From Vogesella urethralis (GTDB taxonomy: Bacteria > Pseudomonadota > Gammaproteobacteria > Burkholderiales > Chromobacteriaceae), in contig NZ_VMDW02000136.1 of the NCBI RefSeq assembly GCF_007644045.2, positions 62,001 through 126,000 of the forward strand: a stretch of DNA of 64,000 nt, read 5' to 3'. Under the pieces are notes generated by a model. The model did no database searches, was not told the origin of the DNA, and saw only the letters and a list, made by a program, of their open reading frames with translations. A program made the position numbers and the translations under genes. Positions within the stretch are counted from its first letter, which is position 1, and every line of letters starts with the position of its first letter. Below are positions 42,246 to 53,987 of the stretch, one piece after another.

Positions 42246-43104
42246 CGTGACCGTGGCCACCACCCAGATGGCCTGCAGCTGGGACCGTGCGGCCAACCTG
42301 GACCGCGCCGAAGCCCTGGTGCGCGCTGCGGCGGCGCAAGGGGCGCAGGTGATCCTGCTGCAAGAGCTGTTTGAAACGCCGTACTTCTGCATCGATCAGC
42401 GCCACCACCACAACGCATTGGCGGCGCCGTTCGACGGCCACCCGTGGCTGGGGCGCTTTGCCGCGCTGGCGCGCGAATTGCAGGTAGTGCTGCCGGTGAG
42501 CTTTTTCGAGCAGGCGGGCAATACCCAGTTCAACAGCCTGGCCATGATCGACGCCGACGGCTGCGTGCTGGGCCACTACCGCAAGATGCACATACCGGAC
42601 GGGCCGGGTTACAGCGAGAAGTTCTACTTTGCGCCCGGCGACCTGGGCTTCAAGGTGTGGGACACCCGCTACGGCCGGCTGGGCGTCGGCATCTGCTGGG
42701 ACCAGTGGTTCCCCGAAACCGCGCGCAGCATGGCGCTGATGGGTGCCGAGCTGCTGCTGTTCCCTACCGCCATCGGCAGCGAACCGCACGACCCGGCCAT
42801 CCAGTCGCTGCGCCACTGGCAGAACACGCAGCGCGGCCACGCCGCGGCCAACGTGATGCCGCTACTGGCCAGTAACCGCGTCGGCACCGAGCATGGCGAA
42901 GCCGGTACGCATATCACCTTCTACGGTGGCTCGTTCATCGCCGGCGAAGACGGCGAGCTGCGCGCCGAGGCCGGCAGCGAGGATGGCACCATCCTCACCG
43001 CCACCTTCGACCTGGACGCGCTGGCGGCCAAGCGCCGTGCCTGGGGCGTGTTCCGCGACCGCCGCGTCGAGCACTACGGCGCGCTGTTGCAGTACGCTGT
43101 TTGA
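42238..43104 (+). CDS. aguB: N-carbamoylputrescine amidase (nitrilase superfamily, AguB)
   Basis: 288 aa, close to the ~290 aa of AguB. Nitrilase triad: Glu in LLQELFETPYFC, Lys in HYRKMHIPDGPGYSEKFYF, Cys in VGICWDQWFPETARSMAL. FETPYFCIDQ and HIPDGPGYSEKFYF are the AguB-type substrate motifs; the product is putrescine, CO2 and NH3. It begins inside the end of the deacetylase gene (AAGGAG upstream), so both make putrescine from derivatives imported via the PotF-like protein. The partner agmatine deiminase AguA is not in this window. Confidence 0.9.
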   Translation: MRNVTVATTQMACSWDRAANLDRAEALVRAAAAQGAQVILLQELFETPYFCIDQRHHHNALAAPFDGHPWLGRFAALARELQVVLPVSFFEQAGNTQFNSLAMIDADGCVLGHYRKMHIPDGPGYSEKFYFAPGDLGFKVWDTRYGRLGVGICWDQWFPETARSMALMGAELLLFPTAIGSEPHDPAIQSLRHWQNTQRGHAAANVMPLLASNRVGTEHGEAGTHITFYGGSFIAGEDGELRAEAGSEDGTILTATFDLDALAAKRRAWGVFRDRRVEHYGALLQYAV

Positions 43105-43160
43105 CCTCGCTACCCCGGCCCCGTGTTGCCTGTTTGGCTGGCGGCGCGGGGCGGGCGGTT

Positions 43161-44360
43161 TCATGCCGCCGGCTGGCAGGCAGTAGCCGCGGCGGCCGGC
43201 TGGCGCTGGCGGTGTGCCAGCCACACAAAGCCGGCGCCCAGCAGCGACAGCGCCATCATCACCACCAGCAGCGCGTCCGGCGGCCAGCGCAGCAGCACCA
43301 TGCCGGCCAGCACCGGGCTGATGGCGCCACCGGCCTGGGCCAGGTTTTGCGCGCCGTAGTAGCTGCCGCGCAGGTGTTCCGGCGCGATGGCGTCGATGTA
43401 CAGGTACTCGGCCGGCACCAGCAGGATCTCGCCCAGCGTGAACACCACCATCCAGCCCGCCCACACCCACAGGCTGTCGCTGAGCGCACAGCCGGCCAGC
43501 CCGGCTGCCAGCAGCAGCGACGACGCCATGATCCAGCGCAGCAGCGTGTGCGGCCGCAGCAGCTTGCCCAGCGGGTACTGCAGCAGCACCACGGTCAGAG
43601 AGTTGGTGGTAATCAGCACCGACATCCAGCGCAGCACCTCGGCGTCGCTATGCGTTTGCAGCAGGTACAGTGCCAGGTAGTCGGAAAAGCGCGCCTGCAC
43701 CACGCAGGCCAGCAGGCTGCCGATGGTGAACAGGATCAGCGTACGGTCGCGGCGCAGCAGCTGCAGCGTGGCGGCAAAGTCCGGCGCCGGTGCGGTGGAG
43801 GCGGCGGCCAACCTGCCGGTGGGCAAGCCGCGCAGTAGCGGCAGGCAGGCCAGCACCAGCGCTGCCGCCAGCCAGAACGCCAGTGCCGGGCGGGTGGCGG
43901 CCACCAGGCTGGCCAGCAGCGGCCCGGTGGCGTAGCCCACATTGGCCAGCGTGTAGCGCAGCGAAAAAGCGCGGCTGCGCTCGGCCGGCGGCAGCAGCGC
44001 CGCCAGCAATGCCTTCAGCGTAATGCCGAACAGCACCAGCGCGCTTTCGGTGAGCAGCAGCGCGCCGGCGGCGGCGAGTGGCTGGCGGCAGAACGGCAGC
44101 AGCGCAAAGCCTGCCGCCATTAGCAACAGTGCCGATAGCAGCAGTCGGCGCGGCGCCAGCCGGTCGACCAGATAGCCGGCGTACAGGCTGCCCAGCGTGG
44201 CCAGCAACAGCACGCCGCCCAGCAGCAGGCCGATGTCGCGCGGGCCCAGCGCCAGTTGGCGGCCCAGGGTGAGAACCAGCAGCGGCGACACCAGCGCACG
44301 CGCCACCGACAGGCCAAAGCTGCACGCCAGCAGGCGGCGCACGGTTGCGGGAAAAGCCAT
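43161..44360 (-). CDS. MFS transporter, possible SetA-like exporter
   Basis: 399 aa with about 12 hydrophobic segments. MFS motif A is GYLVDRLAPRRLLL between helices 2 and 3; helix 5 shows NVGYATGPLLASLV. SD AAGGAG precedes the ATG. It is divergent from an SgrR-like regulator over 106 bp, matching the E. coli sgrR/setA layout (SetA exports sugars during sugar-phosphate stress), but sequence alone does not show the substrate; amino-acid or drug efflux remains possible. Confidence 0.82.
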   Translation of the reverse strand: MAFPATVRRLLACSFGLSVARALVSPLLVLTLGRQLALGPRDIGLLLGGVLLLATLGSLYAGYLVDRLAPRRLLLSALLLMAAGFALLPFCRQPLAAAGALLLTESALVLFGITLKALLAALLPPAERSRAFSLRYTLANVGYATGPLLASLVAATRPALAFWLAAALVLACLPLLRGLPTGRLAAASTAPAPDFAATLQLLRRDRTLILFTIGSLLACVVQARFSDYLALYLLQTHSDAEVLRWMSVLITTNSLTVVLLQYPLGKLLRPHTLLRWIMASSLLLAAGLAGCALSDSLWVWAGWMVVFTLGEILLVPAEYLYIDAIAPEHLRGSYYGAQNLAQAGGAISPVLAGMVLLRWPPDALLVVMMALSLLGAGFVWLAHRQRQPAAAATACQPAA

Positions 44361-44466
44361 GATGCAGCTCCTTGTGGATGATGGCGTCAGTGTGCAAGCA
44401 AAAGGTGAAGTCAAAAACGGAAGCTTGCCGCATAATTTGCTTCCCCTTTTTGCGAGTACCTCCGCC

Positions 44467-46137
44467 ATGCGCCTGCACGAGCAATACCGGCTGCTGCAAC
44501 AGCACTACGGAGAACAGCCGGTCAGCCCCGGCGTGGCCGAGCTGGCGGCGCTGCTGGCGTGTAGCCCGCGCAATGTGCGGCTGCAGCTGGCCAAGATGCA
44601 GCAGCAGGGCTGGCTGGCGTGGCAGCCGGGGCGCGGCCGCGGGCACCGCTCGGTATTGCAGTGCCTGCAACCGCCACAAGACCTGCAATGGCAGCGCACC
44701 CACCGCCTGCTGCAGCGCGGCGAGCTGGAGCAGGCCTTTGCCAGCCTGCCCGCCGACGGGCGTAGCCAACTGATGGCGCAGCTGCCGGCCTACCTGGGCG
44801 CCAGCGCCAACCGCCGCCAGCTGCGCATTCCCATTCACCGCCCGTTGGCTACGCTGGACCCGTTGCACGTTACCAGCCGGCTGGAAGCGCACCTGGTCCG
44901 CCAGGTGTTCGACCGCCTGTGCAGCTTCGATATCGCCACCCAAACGCTGCAGCCGGCGCTGGCGCACAGCTGGCAGGCCGACGCCAGCGCCAGGCAATGG
45001 CGCTTCTGGCTGCGGCCCGGCGTGCAGTTTCACGACGGCAGCCCGCTGGACGCCTGGGCGGTGGCGGCCAGCGTGCAGCGCCTGCACGAGCAGGCCGGGC
45101 CGTGGATGCAGCAGTACCGCGGCCTGCGCGCCATTCGCGTGCACGACCCGCTGTCGCTGAGTTTCGAGCTGGCCGACACCGACTGGCTGTGGCCGCAGCG
45201 GCTGATTACCGCCAACGCGTCCATCGTGCCGGTGCGCCGTGGCGACGATTTTGCACAGCTGCCGGTAGGCAGCGGCCCGTTTCGCGTTGCCCGCCACAGC
45301 GCGCAGCGGCTGAGCCTGGAGGCCAACCTGCGTTACTACCGCGAGCGCCCCTTGCTGGACGGCATCGACCTCTGGGTGCTGGCGGCGCCGGCCGGTGCCG
45401 ACTTTCACCTGCGGCTGGACCAGCCGGTTAGCGGCCGCAGCCAGCCGCTGCAGTCGGCGTGTACCTATCTGCTGGCCAACACGCGGCGGCCGTGGTGCCG
45501 CGACGACGCCCGCCGCCGCGCCTTGCTGCACTGGCTGTCGCAGCCGCCGCTGGTGACGGCAGACGACCCCTTGCGTGAGCCGGCCAGCGGCTTGCTGCCG
45601 GACTGGCAGCAGCCCGGCGTACAGCCGGCCGCGGCGCCGCTGCCGGCAGGCCAGGTGTTGACGCTGGTGACCTACGAGCTGGCCAGCTTCCAGCCGCTGG
45701 CGCAGGCCATTGCCGACAGGTTGGCCGCCGCCGGCGTAGGCTTGCGCATCCGCACGCTGGACTACCCGCGCTACGAGCGTTTTGAAGACTGGTGGCACGA
45801 CACCGACCTGGTGCTGAGCAGCGAGGTGCTGCACGACGACCGCGACTACAGCTGTTACGAGTGGCTGGGCGGCAACCCGCTGCTGCGGGCGGCGCTGGGC
45901 GAGGGTGGAGCGGCGCGGATGGCGGCGGCGCTGCAGGCGGTGCAGGCCACGCCGGCGCGCGAGGCGCGCATGCTGGCCTACCAGCGCATTGCCGACTGGC
46001 TGGTGGCCGAAGGCTGGCTGTTGCCGCTATCGCACGAGCGGCAAGGCGTGGCAGCCAGCCCCCGGGTGGGCGGGCTGGCGCTGGGGCTGAACGGCTGGAT
46101 GGATTTTGCCAGCCTGTGGCTGCGCGACGACGGCTGA
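44467..46137 (+). CDS. SgrR-like transcriptional regulator with fused solute-binding domain
   Basis: 556 aa. The N-terminal SgrR-type winged HTH (residues 1-~115: LHEQYRLLQQHYGEQPVSPGVAELAALLACSPRNVRLQLAKMQQQGW) is followed by a cytosolic SBP_bac_5-like domain (ATLDPLHVTSRLEAHLVRQVFDRL, WRFWLRPGVQFHDGSPLDAWAVAASVQRL). No signal peptide. E. coli SgrR (551 aa) senses glucose-phosphate stress and activates the sRNA sgrS and setA. The gene diverges from an MFS transporter. The start is set by the family N-terminus. Confidence 0.88.
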   Translation: MRLHEQYRLLQQHYGEQPVSPGVAELAALLACSPRNVRLQLAKMQQQGWLAWQPGRGRGHRSVLQCLQPPQDLQWQRTHRLLQRGELEQAFASLPADGRSQLMAQLPAYLGASANRRQLRIPIHRPLATLDPLHVTSRLEAHLVRQVFDRLCSFDIATQTLQPALAHSWQADASARQWRFWLRPGVQFHDGSPLDAWAVAASVQRLHEQAGPWMQQYRGLRAIRVHDPLSLSFELADTDWLWPQRLITANASIVPVRRGDDFAQLPVGSGPFRVARHSAQRLSLEANLRYYRERPLLDGIDLWVLAAPAGADFHLRLDQPVSGRSQPLQSACTYLLANTRRPWCRDDARRRALLHWLSQPPLVTADDPLREPASGLLPDWQQPGVQPAAAPLPAGQVLTLVTYELASFQPLAQAIADRLAAAGVGLRIRTLDYPRYERFEDWWHDTDLVLSSEVLHDDRDYSCYEWLGGNPLLRAALGEGGAARMAAALQAVQATPAREARMLAYQRIADWLVAEGWLLPLSHERQGVAASPRVGGLALGLNGWMDFASLWLRDDG

Positions 46138-46150
46138 GTCACCCGCCGCT

Positions 46151-46184
46151 TGCGGCCAACCCTGCGCTGGCAAGGTTGGCCGCA
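46151..46184. terminator. Hairpin between SgrR-like and SDR genes (inverted pair of GCGGCCAAC)
   Basis: 11-bp perfect arms TGCGGCCAACC / GGTTGGCCGCA with a 12-nt loop between convergent genes. The arms are the over-represented 9-mer; termination is inferred from position. Confidence 0.6.
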
Positions 46185-46191
46185 GCGCCCC

Positions 46192-46791
46192 TTATTTCAC
46201 GCGGTACACCTGGCCGCTGTGCGCGCCTTCCACGCTCTTGCTGAACGCCAGCGCGGCACGGGCGGCCGGTACCGGCTCGAAGCCGCGGAAGAACGGCGCG
46301 TACACCGGCATGGATTCCACCAGCACGCCGGGGCTGACCACATTGATGCGCAGGCCACGTGGTAGCTCGATGGCGGCGGCGCGAGCAAAGCCTTCCAGTG
46401 CCGCGTTCACCATGCTGGCACCGCTACCGGCCACGATCGGCTCATCGGCCAGCACGCCGCCGGTGAGGGTAAAGCTGCCACCGTCGTTCAGGCGGCGCTG
46501 GCCGGCCAGCACCAGGTTCACCTGGCCCATCAGCTTGTCGTCCAGGCCCACGCGGTAGTGCTCGGGGCGGAAGTCGGCCAGCGGGGCAAAGTGCACGTTG
46601 CCGGCGGCGCTGACCACTGCGTCCAGCGGGCCGGCGGCGTCGTATAGCGCTTCCACGCTGGCCATGTCGGCCAGGTTCACGCGCAGCGTGCCGCTGTTGC
46701 GGCCGGCGGTGATGATTTCATGGCGTTGGCCCAGCTCGGCGGCGACGGCTTGGCCCAGGGTGCCGTGGGCACCGATCAGCAAGATACGCAT
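46192..46791 (-). CDS. Short SDR-like protein lacking the YxxxK motif
   Basis: 199 aa. The Rossmann start is ILLIGAHGTLGQAVAAEL (TGxxGxG-like), then SAAGNVHFAPL (NNAG position), GGSFTLTGGVLADEP, and GSGASMVNAALEGFARAAAIELPRGLRINVVSPGV. The catalytic Tyr of YxxxK is absent: the aligned stretch reads SMVNAALEG. This matches a short SDR subgroup whose enzymatic activity is doubtful. AAGGAAA precedes the ATG. Divergent from a LysR gene (77-bp gap). Confidence 0.82.
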   Translation of the reverse strand: MRILLIGAHGTLGQAVAAELGQRHEIITAGRNSGTLRVNLADMASVEALYDAAGPLDAVVSAAGNVHFAPLADFRPEHYRVGLDDKLMGQVNLVLAGQRRLNDGGSFTLTGGVLADEPIVAGSGASMVNAALEGFARAAAIELPRGLRINVVSPGVLVESMPVYAPFFRGFEPVPAARAALAFSKSVEGAHSGQVYRVK

Positions 46792-46868
46792 GGCGTGTTT
46801 CCTTGTGCTTGTTTACCTATCGCCATGTTATCTTGCCAGCTTGGCGCGATAATCCGGGTAAAAGTGGA

Positions 46869-47825
46869 ATGACTGTCAACCTGAAGAAAACAATCGACCT
46901 GATCAGCGAAGCGCAGCAGCTACAGTGGGCAATGGCGTTTACCGCCGTGGTGGAAGAGGGCAGCTTTACCGCCGCCGCGCAGCGCATGGGGGTGAGCAAG
47001 GCGCTGCTGAGCCGCCAGGTGCGGCAGCTGGAGCAGGCGCTGGACGCGCAGCTGCTGTACCGCACCACGCGCCGTTTGCTGCTGACCGACGCCGGCGAGC
47101 TGTACCTCGGCCATTGCCGCGACTGGCTGCTGCGCGTGCAGTCGGCGCGCCAGGCGCTGGCCGAGCTGCGCGAGCAGGTGGCCGGCCGGCTGCGGCTGAC
47201 GGTACCCACCAGCTTTGGCGGCGTGTTCATGGCACAGGCGATGCTGGCCTTGCGCCAGCAGTACCCGGCGCTGGAGGTGGAGCTGGACCTGTCGGCGCGG
47301 CCGCACGACCTGGAAGCGGAAGGTTTCGATCTGGCCATCCGTAGCAATATCAGCCCGCCGGAGCGGCTGGTGGCGCGGCCGCTGGCCGAGGTGGCGGACT
47401 GGCTGGTGGCGGCGCCGGCTTATCTTGCCGGTAAGGCGTTGCCGCAAGTGCCGGCCGACCTGGCTGCCCACGTCTGCCTGTGCAACAGCCATTTCAGCCA
47501 CGGCCGGCAATGGGCGTTTCATCGCGACGGCGAGCTGGCCAGCGTGGCGGTGAGCGCACCGCTCGTGGCCAACGACTACAACCTGCTGCGCAATTTTGCC
47601 CTGCAAGGCGCCGGCATTGCGCGCTTGCCCAGTTACCTGGTGGCGCCGGACGTGGCCGCCGGGCGGCTGCAGCGGCTGCTGCCGCAGTGGCACGGCCGTG
47701 GCCAGAGCCTGTACCTGGTTTACCCGCAGCGCCTGCCGCAACCGGCGCGGATACGGGCACTGGTGGCTTTCCTGCAGCAATGGTTTGCCGCGCCGGCGCA
47801 GGCTGCGCTGCTGGGGCAGGCCTGA
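46869..47825 (+). CDS. LysR-family regulator (CrgA-like) beside the SDR
   Basis: 318 aa. HTH around residues 15-75 (AMAFTAVVEEGSFTAAAQRMGVSKALLSRQVRQLEQALD), linker YRTTRRLLLTDAGE, effector domain LRLTVPTSFGGVFMAQAML. The N-terminus is about 12 residues longer than usual for the family. It is divergent from the SDR gene, its likely target. Confidence 0.87.
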   Translation: MTVNLKKTIDLISEAQQLQWAMAFTAVVEEGSFTAAAQRMGVSKALLSRQVRQLEQALDAQLLYRTTRRLLLTDAGELYLGHCRDWLLRVQSARQALAELREQVAGRLRLTVPTSFGGVFMAQAMLALRQQYPALEVELDLSARPHDLEAEGFDLAIRSNISPPERLVARPLAEVADWLVAAPAYLAGKALPQVPADLAAHVCLCNSHFSHGRQWAFHRDGELASVAVSAPLVANDYNLLRNFALQGAGIARLPSYLVAPDVAAGRLQRLLPQWHGRGQSLYLVYPQRLPQPARIRALVAFLQQWFAAPAQAALLGQA

Positions 47826-47855
47826 CGCGGCCGGCCAAAGACACGGCGGCCAACC

Positions 47856-48815
47856 TTAGCGCATGAAGCAGGCGTCTTCGTCGCCCCTGGCCGCGTAGCC
47901 TGCCTGCAGATTGGAAAAATCCATGTCACCAAAGCTGTCGGTGAGGAAATCCAGCAGGCTGCGTACCGATGGCAGCATGCCCTGGCGCGAGGGAAAAAGC
48001 GCAAACACCACGGCTTCTTGCGGCTGCCAGTCATCCAGTACCGGCACCAGCAAGCCTTGCTGCAAGTCCTTGAAGCACACCAGTAACGGCAGCTGGGCAA
48101 TGCCGCCGTGCTCCAGCGCGCAGCGGCGGATGGTGATGACGTCGTCGGTAACCAATCGCGGTTGATGGCGGAGGGTGGCACCTTGTCCTGCCGGCCCTTG
48201 AAGCTGCCACTGGTAGCTGCTGGCCTGTGCCCCCCAGTGCAGGCTCGGCAAACCGGCCAGATCATCGATGCCGCCGGGGCGGCCATGGCTGGCCAGCAAG
48301 CCTGGGCTGGCTACCAGCACCTGCGGGCTGCGCGACAGCCGCTTCATCACCAGGCTGCTGTCTTCAAAGGGTGGAGTTTTTACCAGCAGGGCGATATCCA
48401 GCCCTTCCCGCGTCACGTCTACCTCGCGGTTGGTGCTGTCGATCTGTACTTTTACCAGCGGGTAGCGCGCCATGTAGCGCGAGATCATGCCGGCCACCAC
48501 AAAATTGAGCAGGGCGGTGGGGCAGCTTATCCGTATCGTGCCTTGCGGTTCGATGTGCTGCCGGGCGATGGCGGCCTGTGCAGCTTCGCTGGCCTGTATT
48601 ACCTGCTGGCAATGGCCGTAGAACGCATGGCCGGCGTCGGTGAGGGCAAAGTGGCGCGGGCTGCGGTTGATCAGGCGGGCGGACAGGTGGGTTTCCAGCT
48701 GGCGGATGCTGCGGCTGAGGCGCGAAGTGGGTACCCCGGTAGCGCGGCTGGCAGCGTTATAGCCGCCGTGGTCAACGACTTGCACAAAGTAGAACAGCGC
48801 ATTCAGGTCCAGCAT
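47856..48815 (-). CDS. LysR-family regulator, possibly of hchA
   Basis: 319 aa. HTH LNALFYFVQVVDHGGYNAASRATGVPTSRLSRSIRQLETHLS, linker NRSPRHFALTDAG, effector domain IRISCPTALLNFVVAGMI. The pattern resembles LysR proteins that control quinone/electrophile-response genes. It diverges from the hchA gene over 238 bp. That gap shows no other reading frame I can support. Confidence 0.87.
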   Translation of the reverse strand: MLDLNALFYFVQVVDHGGYNAASRATGVPTSRLSRSIRQLETHLSARLINRSPRHFALTDAGHAFYGHCQQVIQASEAAQAAIARQHIEPQGTIRISCPTALLNFVVAGMISRYMARYPLVKVQIDSTNREVDVTREGLDIALLVKTPPFEDSSLVMKRLSRSPQVLVASPGLLASHGRPGGIDDLAGLPSLHWGAQASSYQWQLQGPAGQGATLRHQPRLVTDDVITIRRCALEHGGIAQLPLLVCFKDLQQGLLVPVLDDWQPQEAVVFALFPSRQGMLPSVRSLLDFLTDSFGDMDFSNLQAGYAARGDEDACFMR

Positions 48816-49053
48816 GGTGTGGGTACGGTGGGAGTCGAATCAAGGCTTTACGCTACCGCATCCGGCCCCTGCTTGTCAGTGCCGACACCTGTTGCACCGG
48901 TGAAACGCTACATTGCAATTTTTAACTATTATTGCAAGCAGTGTGCGGTGTAGCTTATTTATGCCGCCGGGCAACGGCGCCGTGCTGCTGGCCGACCGCT
49001 GCTTGCCTGAATGGGCGGCAAGGTGCAGATCAATCCAACATGAAGGGCCTGAC

Positions 49054-49938
49054 ATGACAACCGCAGTCCAAGAACTGAGTAAGGCACCCACCCCCGATCG
49101 TGCCGAGGAAAATGCCTTTTTCCCCTCGCCGTACTCGCTAAGCCTGTACACCGCCCCCAAGACCGACTTTGACGGTACCGTCTATCCGCAGCCTTACACC
49201 GGCAAAAAGTGGAAAGTGCTGATGGTGGCCACCGATGAGCGCTATGTGCTGATGCAGAACGGTACTATGTTTTCCACCGGCAACCACCCGGTAGAAACCC
49301 TGCTGCCGATGTATCACCTCGACAGCGCCGGTTTCGATATTGAAGTGACCACGCTGTCCGGCAACCCGGTGAAGTTTGAAATGTGGGCCATGCCGGCAGA
49401 AGACGAAACGGTGAAAGCCACTTACCAGAAATACCGCGACCAGTTCAAACAGCCACGCAAGCTGGCGGATGCCATGGCTGAAAACCTGCACGACGATTCG
49501 CCGTATATCGCGGTGTTCGTGCCGGGCGGTCACGGCTCGCTGGTGGGCATTCCTGACAGCCTGGAAGTGAAAGCACTGCTGCAGTGGGCGATGGCCAAAG
49601 ACAAGCACGTGATCACCCTGTGCCATGGCCCAGCCTGCATGCTGGCGCCGGCGCTGGGCGAAAGCGCCGACAACTATATCTACAAAGGCTACAAGATCTG
49701 CGTGTTCCCCGACGCGCTGGACCAGGGCGCCAATGTGGACATCGGCTACATGCCCGGCCAGCTGCGCTGGCCGCTGGCCGCGCGTCTGGCCGAGTTGGGT
49801 GTGGAAGTGTTGAACGAAGGCATTAGCGGCCAGTGTTACCAGGACCGCAAGCTGATTACCGGCGATAGCCCGCTGGCGGCCAATAACTTGGGCAAACTGG
49901 CGGCGCAGGCGCTGCTGGCCGAGGTGGCAAAAGCCTGA
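49054..49938 (+). CDS. hchA: Protein/nucleotide deglycase HchA (Hsp31, DJ-1/PfpI superfamily)
   Basis: 294 aa. Nucleophile elbow [11 protein letters not shown] (Cys about residue 190), Glu of the oxyanion site in the [13 protein letters not shown] to [13 protein letters not shown] region, and [18 protein letters not shown]. coli Hsp31 (283 aa) removes methylglyoxal/glyoxal adducts and acts as a holding chaperone. The P1 domain (residues ~20-60, [20 protein letters not shown]) is present. It ends before a strong hairpin. Confidence 0.93.
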   Translation: MTTAVQELSKAPTPDRAEENAFFPSPYSLSLYTAPKTDFDGTVYPQPYTGKKWKVLMVATDERYVLMQNGTMFSTGNHPVETLLPMYHLDSAGFDIEVTTLSGNPVKFEMWAMPAEDETVKATYQKYRDQFKQPRKLADAMAENLHDDSPYIAVFVPGGHGSLVGIPDSLEVKALLQWAMAKDKHVITLCHGPACMLAPALGESADNYIYKGYKICVFPDALDQGANVDIGYMPGQLRWPLAARLAELGVEVLNEGISGQCYQDRKLITGDSPLAANNLGKLAAQALLAEVAKA

Positions 49939-49954
49939 ACCCTGCTGCCCTGAA

Positions 49955-49993
49955 CGATGCGGCCAACCTTGTCATGCAAGGTTGGCCGCATCG
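49955..49993. terminator. Strong hairpin between hchA and prpF (inverted pair of GCGGCCAAC)
   Basis: A 17-bp perfect stem (49955-49971 / 49977-49993) with loop TCATG is followed by CATTTCAGATAAATC. Convergent genes flank it. Confidence 0.8.
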
Positions 49994-50011
49994 CATTTCA
50001 GATAAATCAAA

Positions 50012-51196
50012 TTAGAAAGTGTCGCCCGGTACGCGGACCCAGCCTTCCATCAGGATGCGGGCGCTACGGCTCATGATGGCCTTGGTGACCTTCCACTGGC
50101 CGTTTTCCTGCACTGCTTCTGCGCCCACGCGCAGCGTGCCGGACGGGTGGCCAAAGCGCACTGCCTCGCGTGCGCCGCCGCCGGCGGCCTGGTTCACCAG
50201 CGTGCCGGGGATGGCCGCTGCGGTACCGATGGCCACCGCGCAGGTGCCCATCATCGCGTGGTGCAGCTTGCCCATCGACAGCGCCCGCACCAGCAGGTCC
50301 ACATCGCCGGCGGCAATGGCCTTGCCGCTGGACGCGGTGTAGTCCTGCGGTGGTGCCACGAAGGCGATTTTCGGCGTGTGCTGGCGGGTGGCGGCTTCTT
50401 CCGCTGTCTTGATCAGCCCCATGCGTAGCGCGCCGGCCACTCGGATGGCTTCGAAGCGTTGCAGCGCGGCGGCGTCGCTGTTGATGTGCTCGCGCAGCTC
50501 GGTGCCGCTATAGCCGATGTCGGCAGCGTTGACGAACACGGTGGGGATGCCGGCGCTGATTAGGGTGGCGGGCAGGGTGCCGATGCCGGGCACGTCCAGC
50601 GCATCTACCAGGTTGCCGGTGGGGAACATGGCGCCGTCGTCGCCATCGTCGGACGGCTCGAGGAACTCCAGCACGATCTCGGCGGCCGGGAAGGTGACGC
50701 CATCCAGCTCGAAATCGCCCGTCTCCTGCACCTGGCCTTGGCTTACCGGCACGTGGGCGATGATGGTCTTGCCGATGTTGGCTTGCCAGATGCGTACGGT
50801 GCAGACGCCGTCTTGCGGCACGCGCTCGGGCGCCACCAGGCCGGCGTGAATGGCAAAGGCGCCGGCGGCGGTGGACAGGTTGCCGCAGTTGCCGCTCCAG
50901 TCCACAAACGGTTTGTCGATGGACACCTGGCCGTACAGATAGTCCACGTCGTGGCCGGGCACGCTGCTTTTGCTCAGGATCACGCACTTGCTGGTGCTGG
51001 AGGTGGCGCCGCCCATGCCGTCGATGTGGGCGCTGTAGGGGTCGGGGCTGCCGATGACGCGCAGGAACAGCGCATCGCGCGCCGCGCCGGGCTGCTGGCA
51101 AGCGGCGGGCAGGTCTTGCAGGCGGAAAAACACGCCCTTGCTGGTGCCGCCACGGATATAAGTGGCGGGAATGCGGATCTGGGCCGGGTGAGGCAT
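50012..51196 (-). CDS. prpF: 2-methylaconitate cis-trans isomerase PrpF
   Basis: 394 aa. PrpF family (diaminopimelate-epimerase fold): IPATYIRGGTSKGVFF, the Cys of KCVILSKS, SGNCGNLSTAAGAFAI (second active-site Cys), and HPSGTLRVGAE. It isomerises the trans product of AcnD so that the methylcitrate cycle continues. AGGAG precedes the ATG. Last gene of prpB-prpC-acnD-prpF, 68 nt after acnD with a perfect hairpin in the gap. Confidence 0.93.
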   Translation of the reverse strand: MPHPAQIRIPATYIRGGTSKGVFFRLQDLPAACQQPGAARDALFLRVIGSPDPYSAHIDGMGGATSSTSKCVILSKSSVPGHDVDYLYGQVSIDKPFVDWSGNCGNLSTAAGAFAIHAGLVAPERVPQDGVCTVRIWQANIGKTIIAHVPVSQGQVQETGDFELDGVTFPAAEIVLEFLEPSDDGDDGAMFPTGNLVDALDVPGIGTLPATLISAGIPTVFVNAADIGYSGTELREHINSDAAALQRFEAIRVAGALRMGLIKTAEEAATRQHTPKIAFVAPPQDYTASSGKAIAAGDVDLLVRALSMGKLHHAMMGTCAVAIGTAAAIPGTLVNQAAGGGAREAVRFGHPSGTLRVGAEAVQENGQWKVTKAIMSRSARILMEGWVRVPGDTF

Positions 51197-51227
51197 AGCC
51201 ACTCCTGTTGTCTTGATCATCATGATG

Positions 51228-51256
51228 GCGGCCAACCCGGTGGCCGGGTTGGCCGC
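51228..51256. repeat. Perfect hairpin in the acnD-prpF gap (inverted pair of GCGGCCAAC)
   Basis: Arms GCGGCCAACCCGG / CCGGGTTGGCCGC with loop TGG. It is inside an operon and has no T-run, so it is either an mRNA-stabilising or attenuating hairpin or a product of the repeated word. Confidence 0.7.
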
Positions 51257-51264
51257 AGCCAGCA

Positions 51265-53883
<2,619 letters not shown>

Positions 53884-53914
53884 GGCTTGGGCACGAGGGT
53901 GTGGTGCCTGCCTG

Positions 53915-53932
53915 GCGGCCAACGTTGGCCGC
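53915..53932. repeat. 18-bp perfect palindrome in the prpC-acnD gap (two abutting GCGGCCAAC words)
   Basis: GCGGCCAACGTTGGCCGC. Two copies of the over-represented 9-mer meet head to head with no spacer. Confidence 0.75.
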
Positions 53933-53987
53933 AGGCGGGCGTGTTATTCGGCAAAAAGGCCACGCTGCGGGCAGCGTGGCCGGGTGC

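Noticed and set aside
44361-44466. SgrS-like small RNA between the MFS and SgrR-like genes
   Set aside because: Only 106 bp, occupied by both ribosome-binding regions, with no hairpin plus T-tract.
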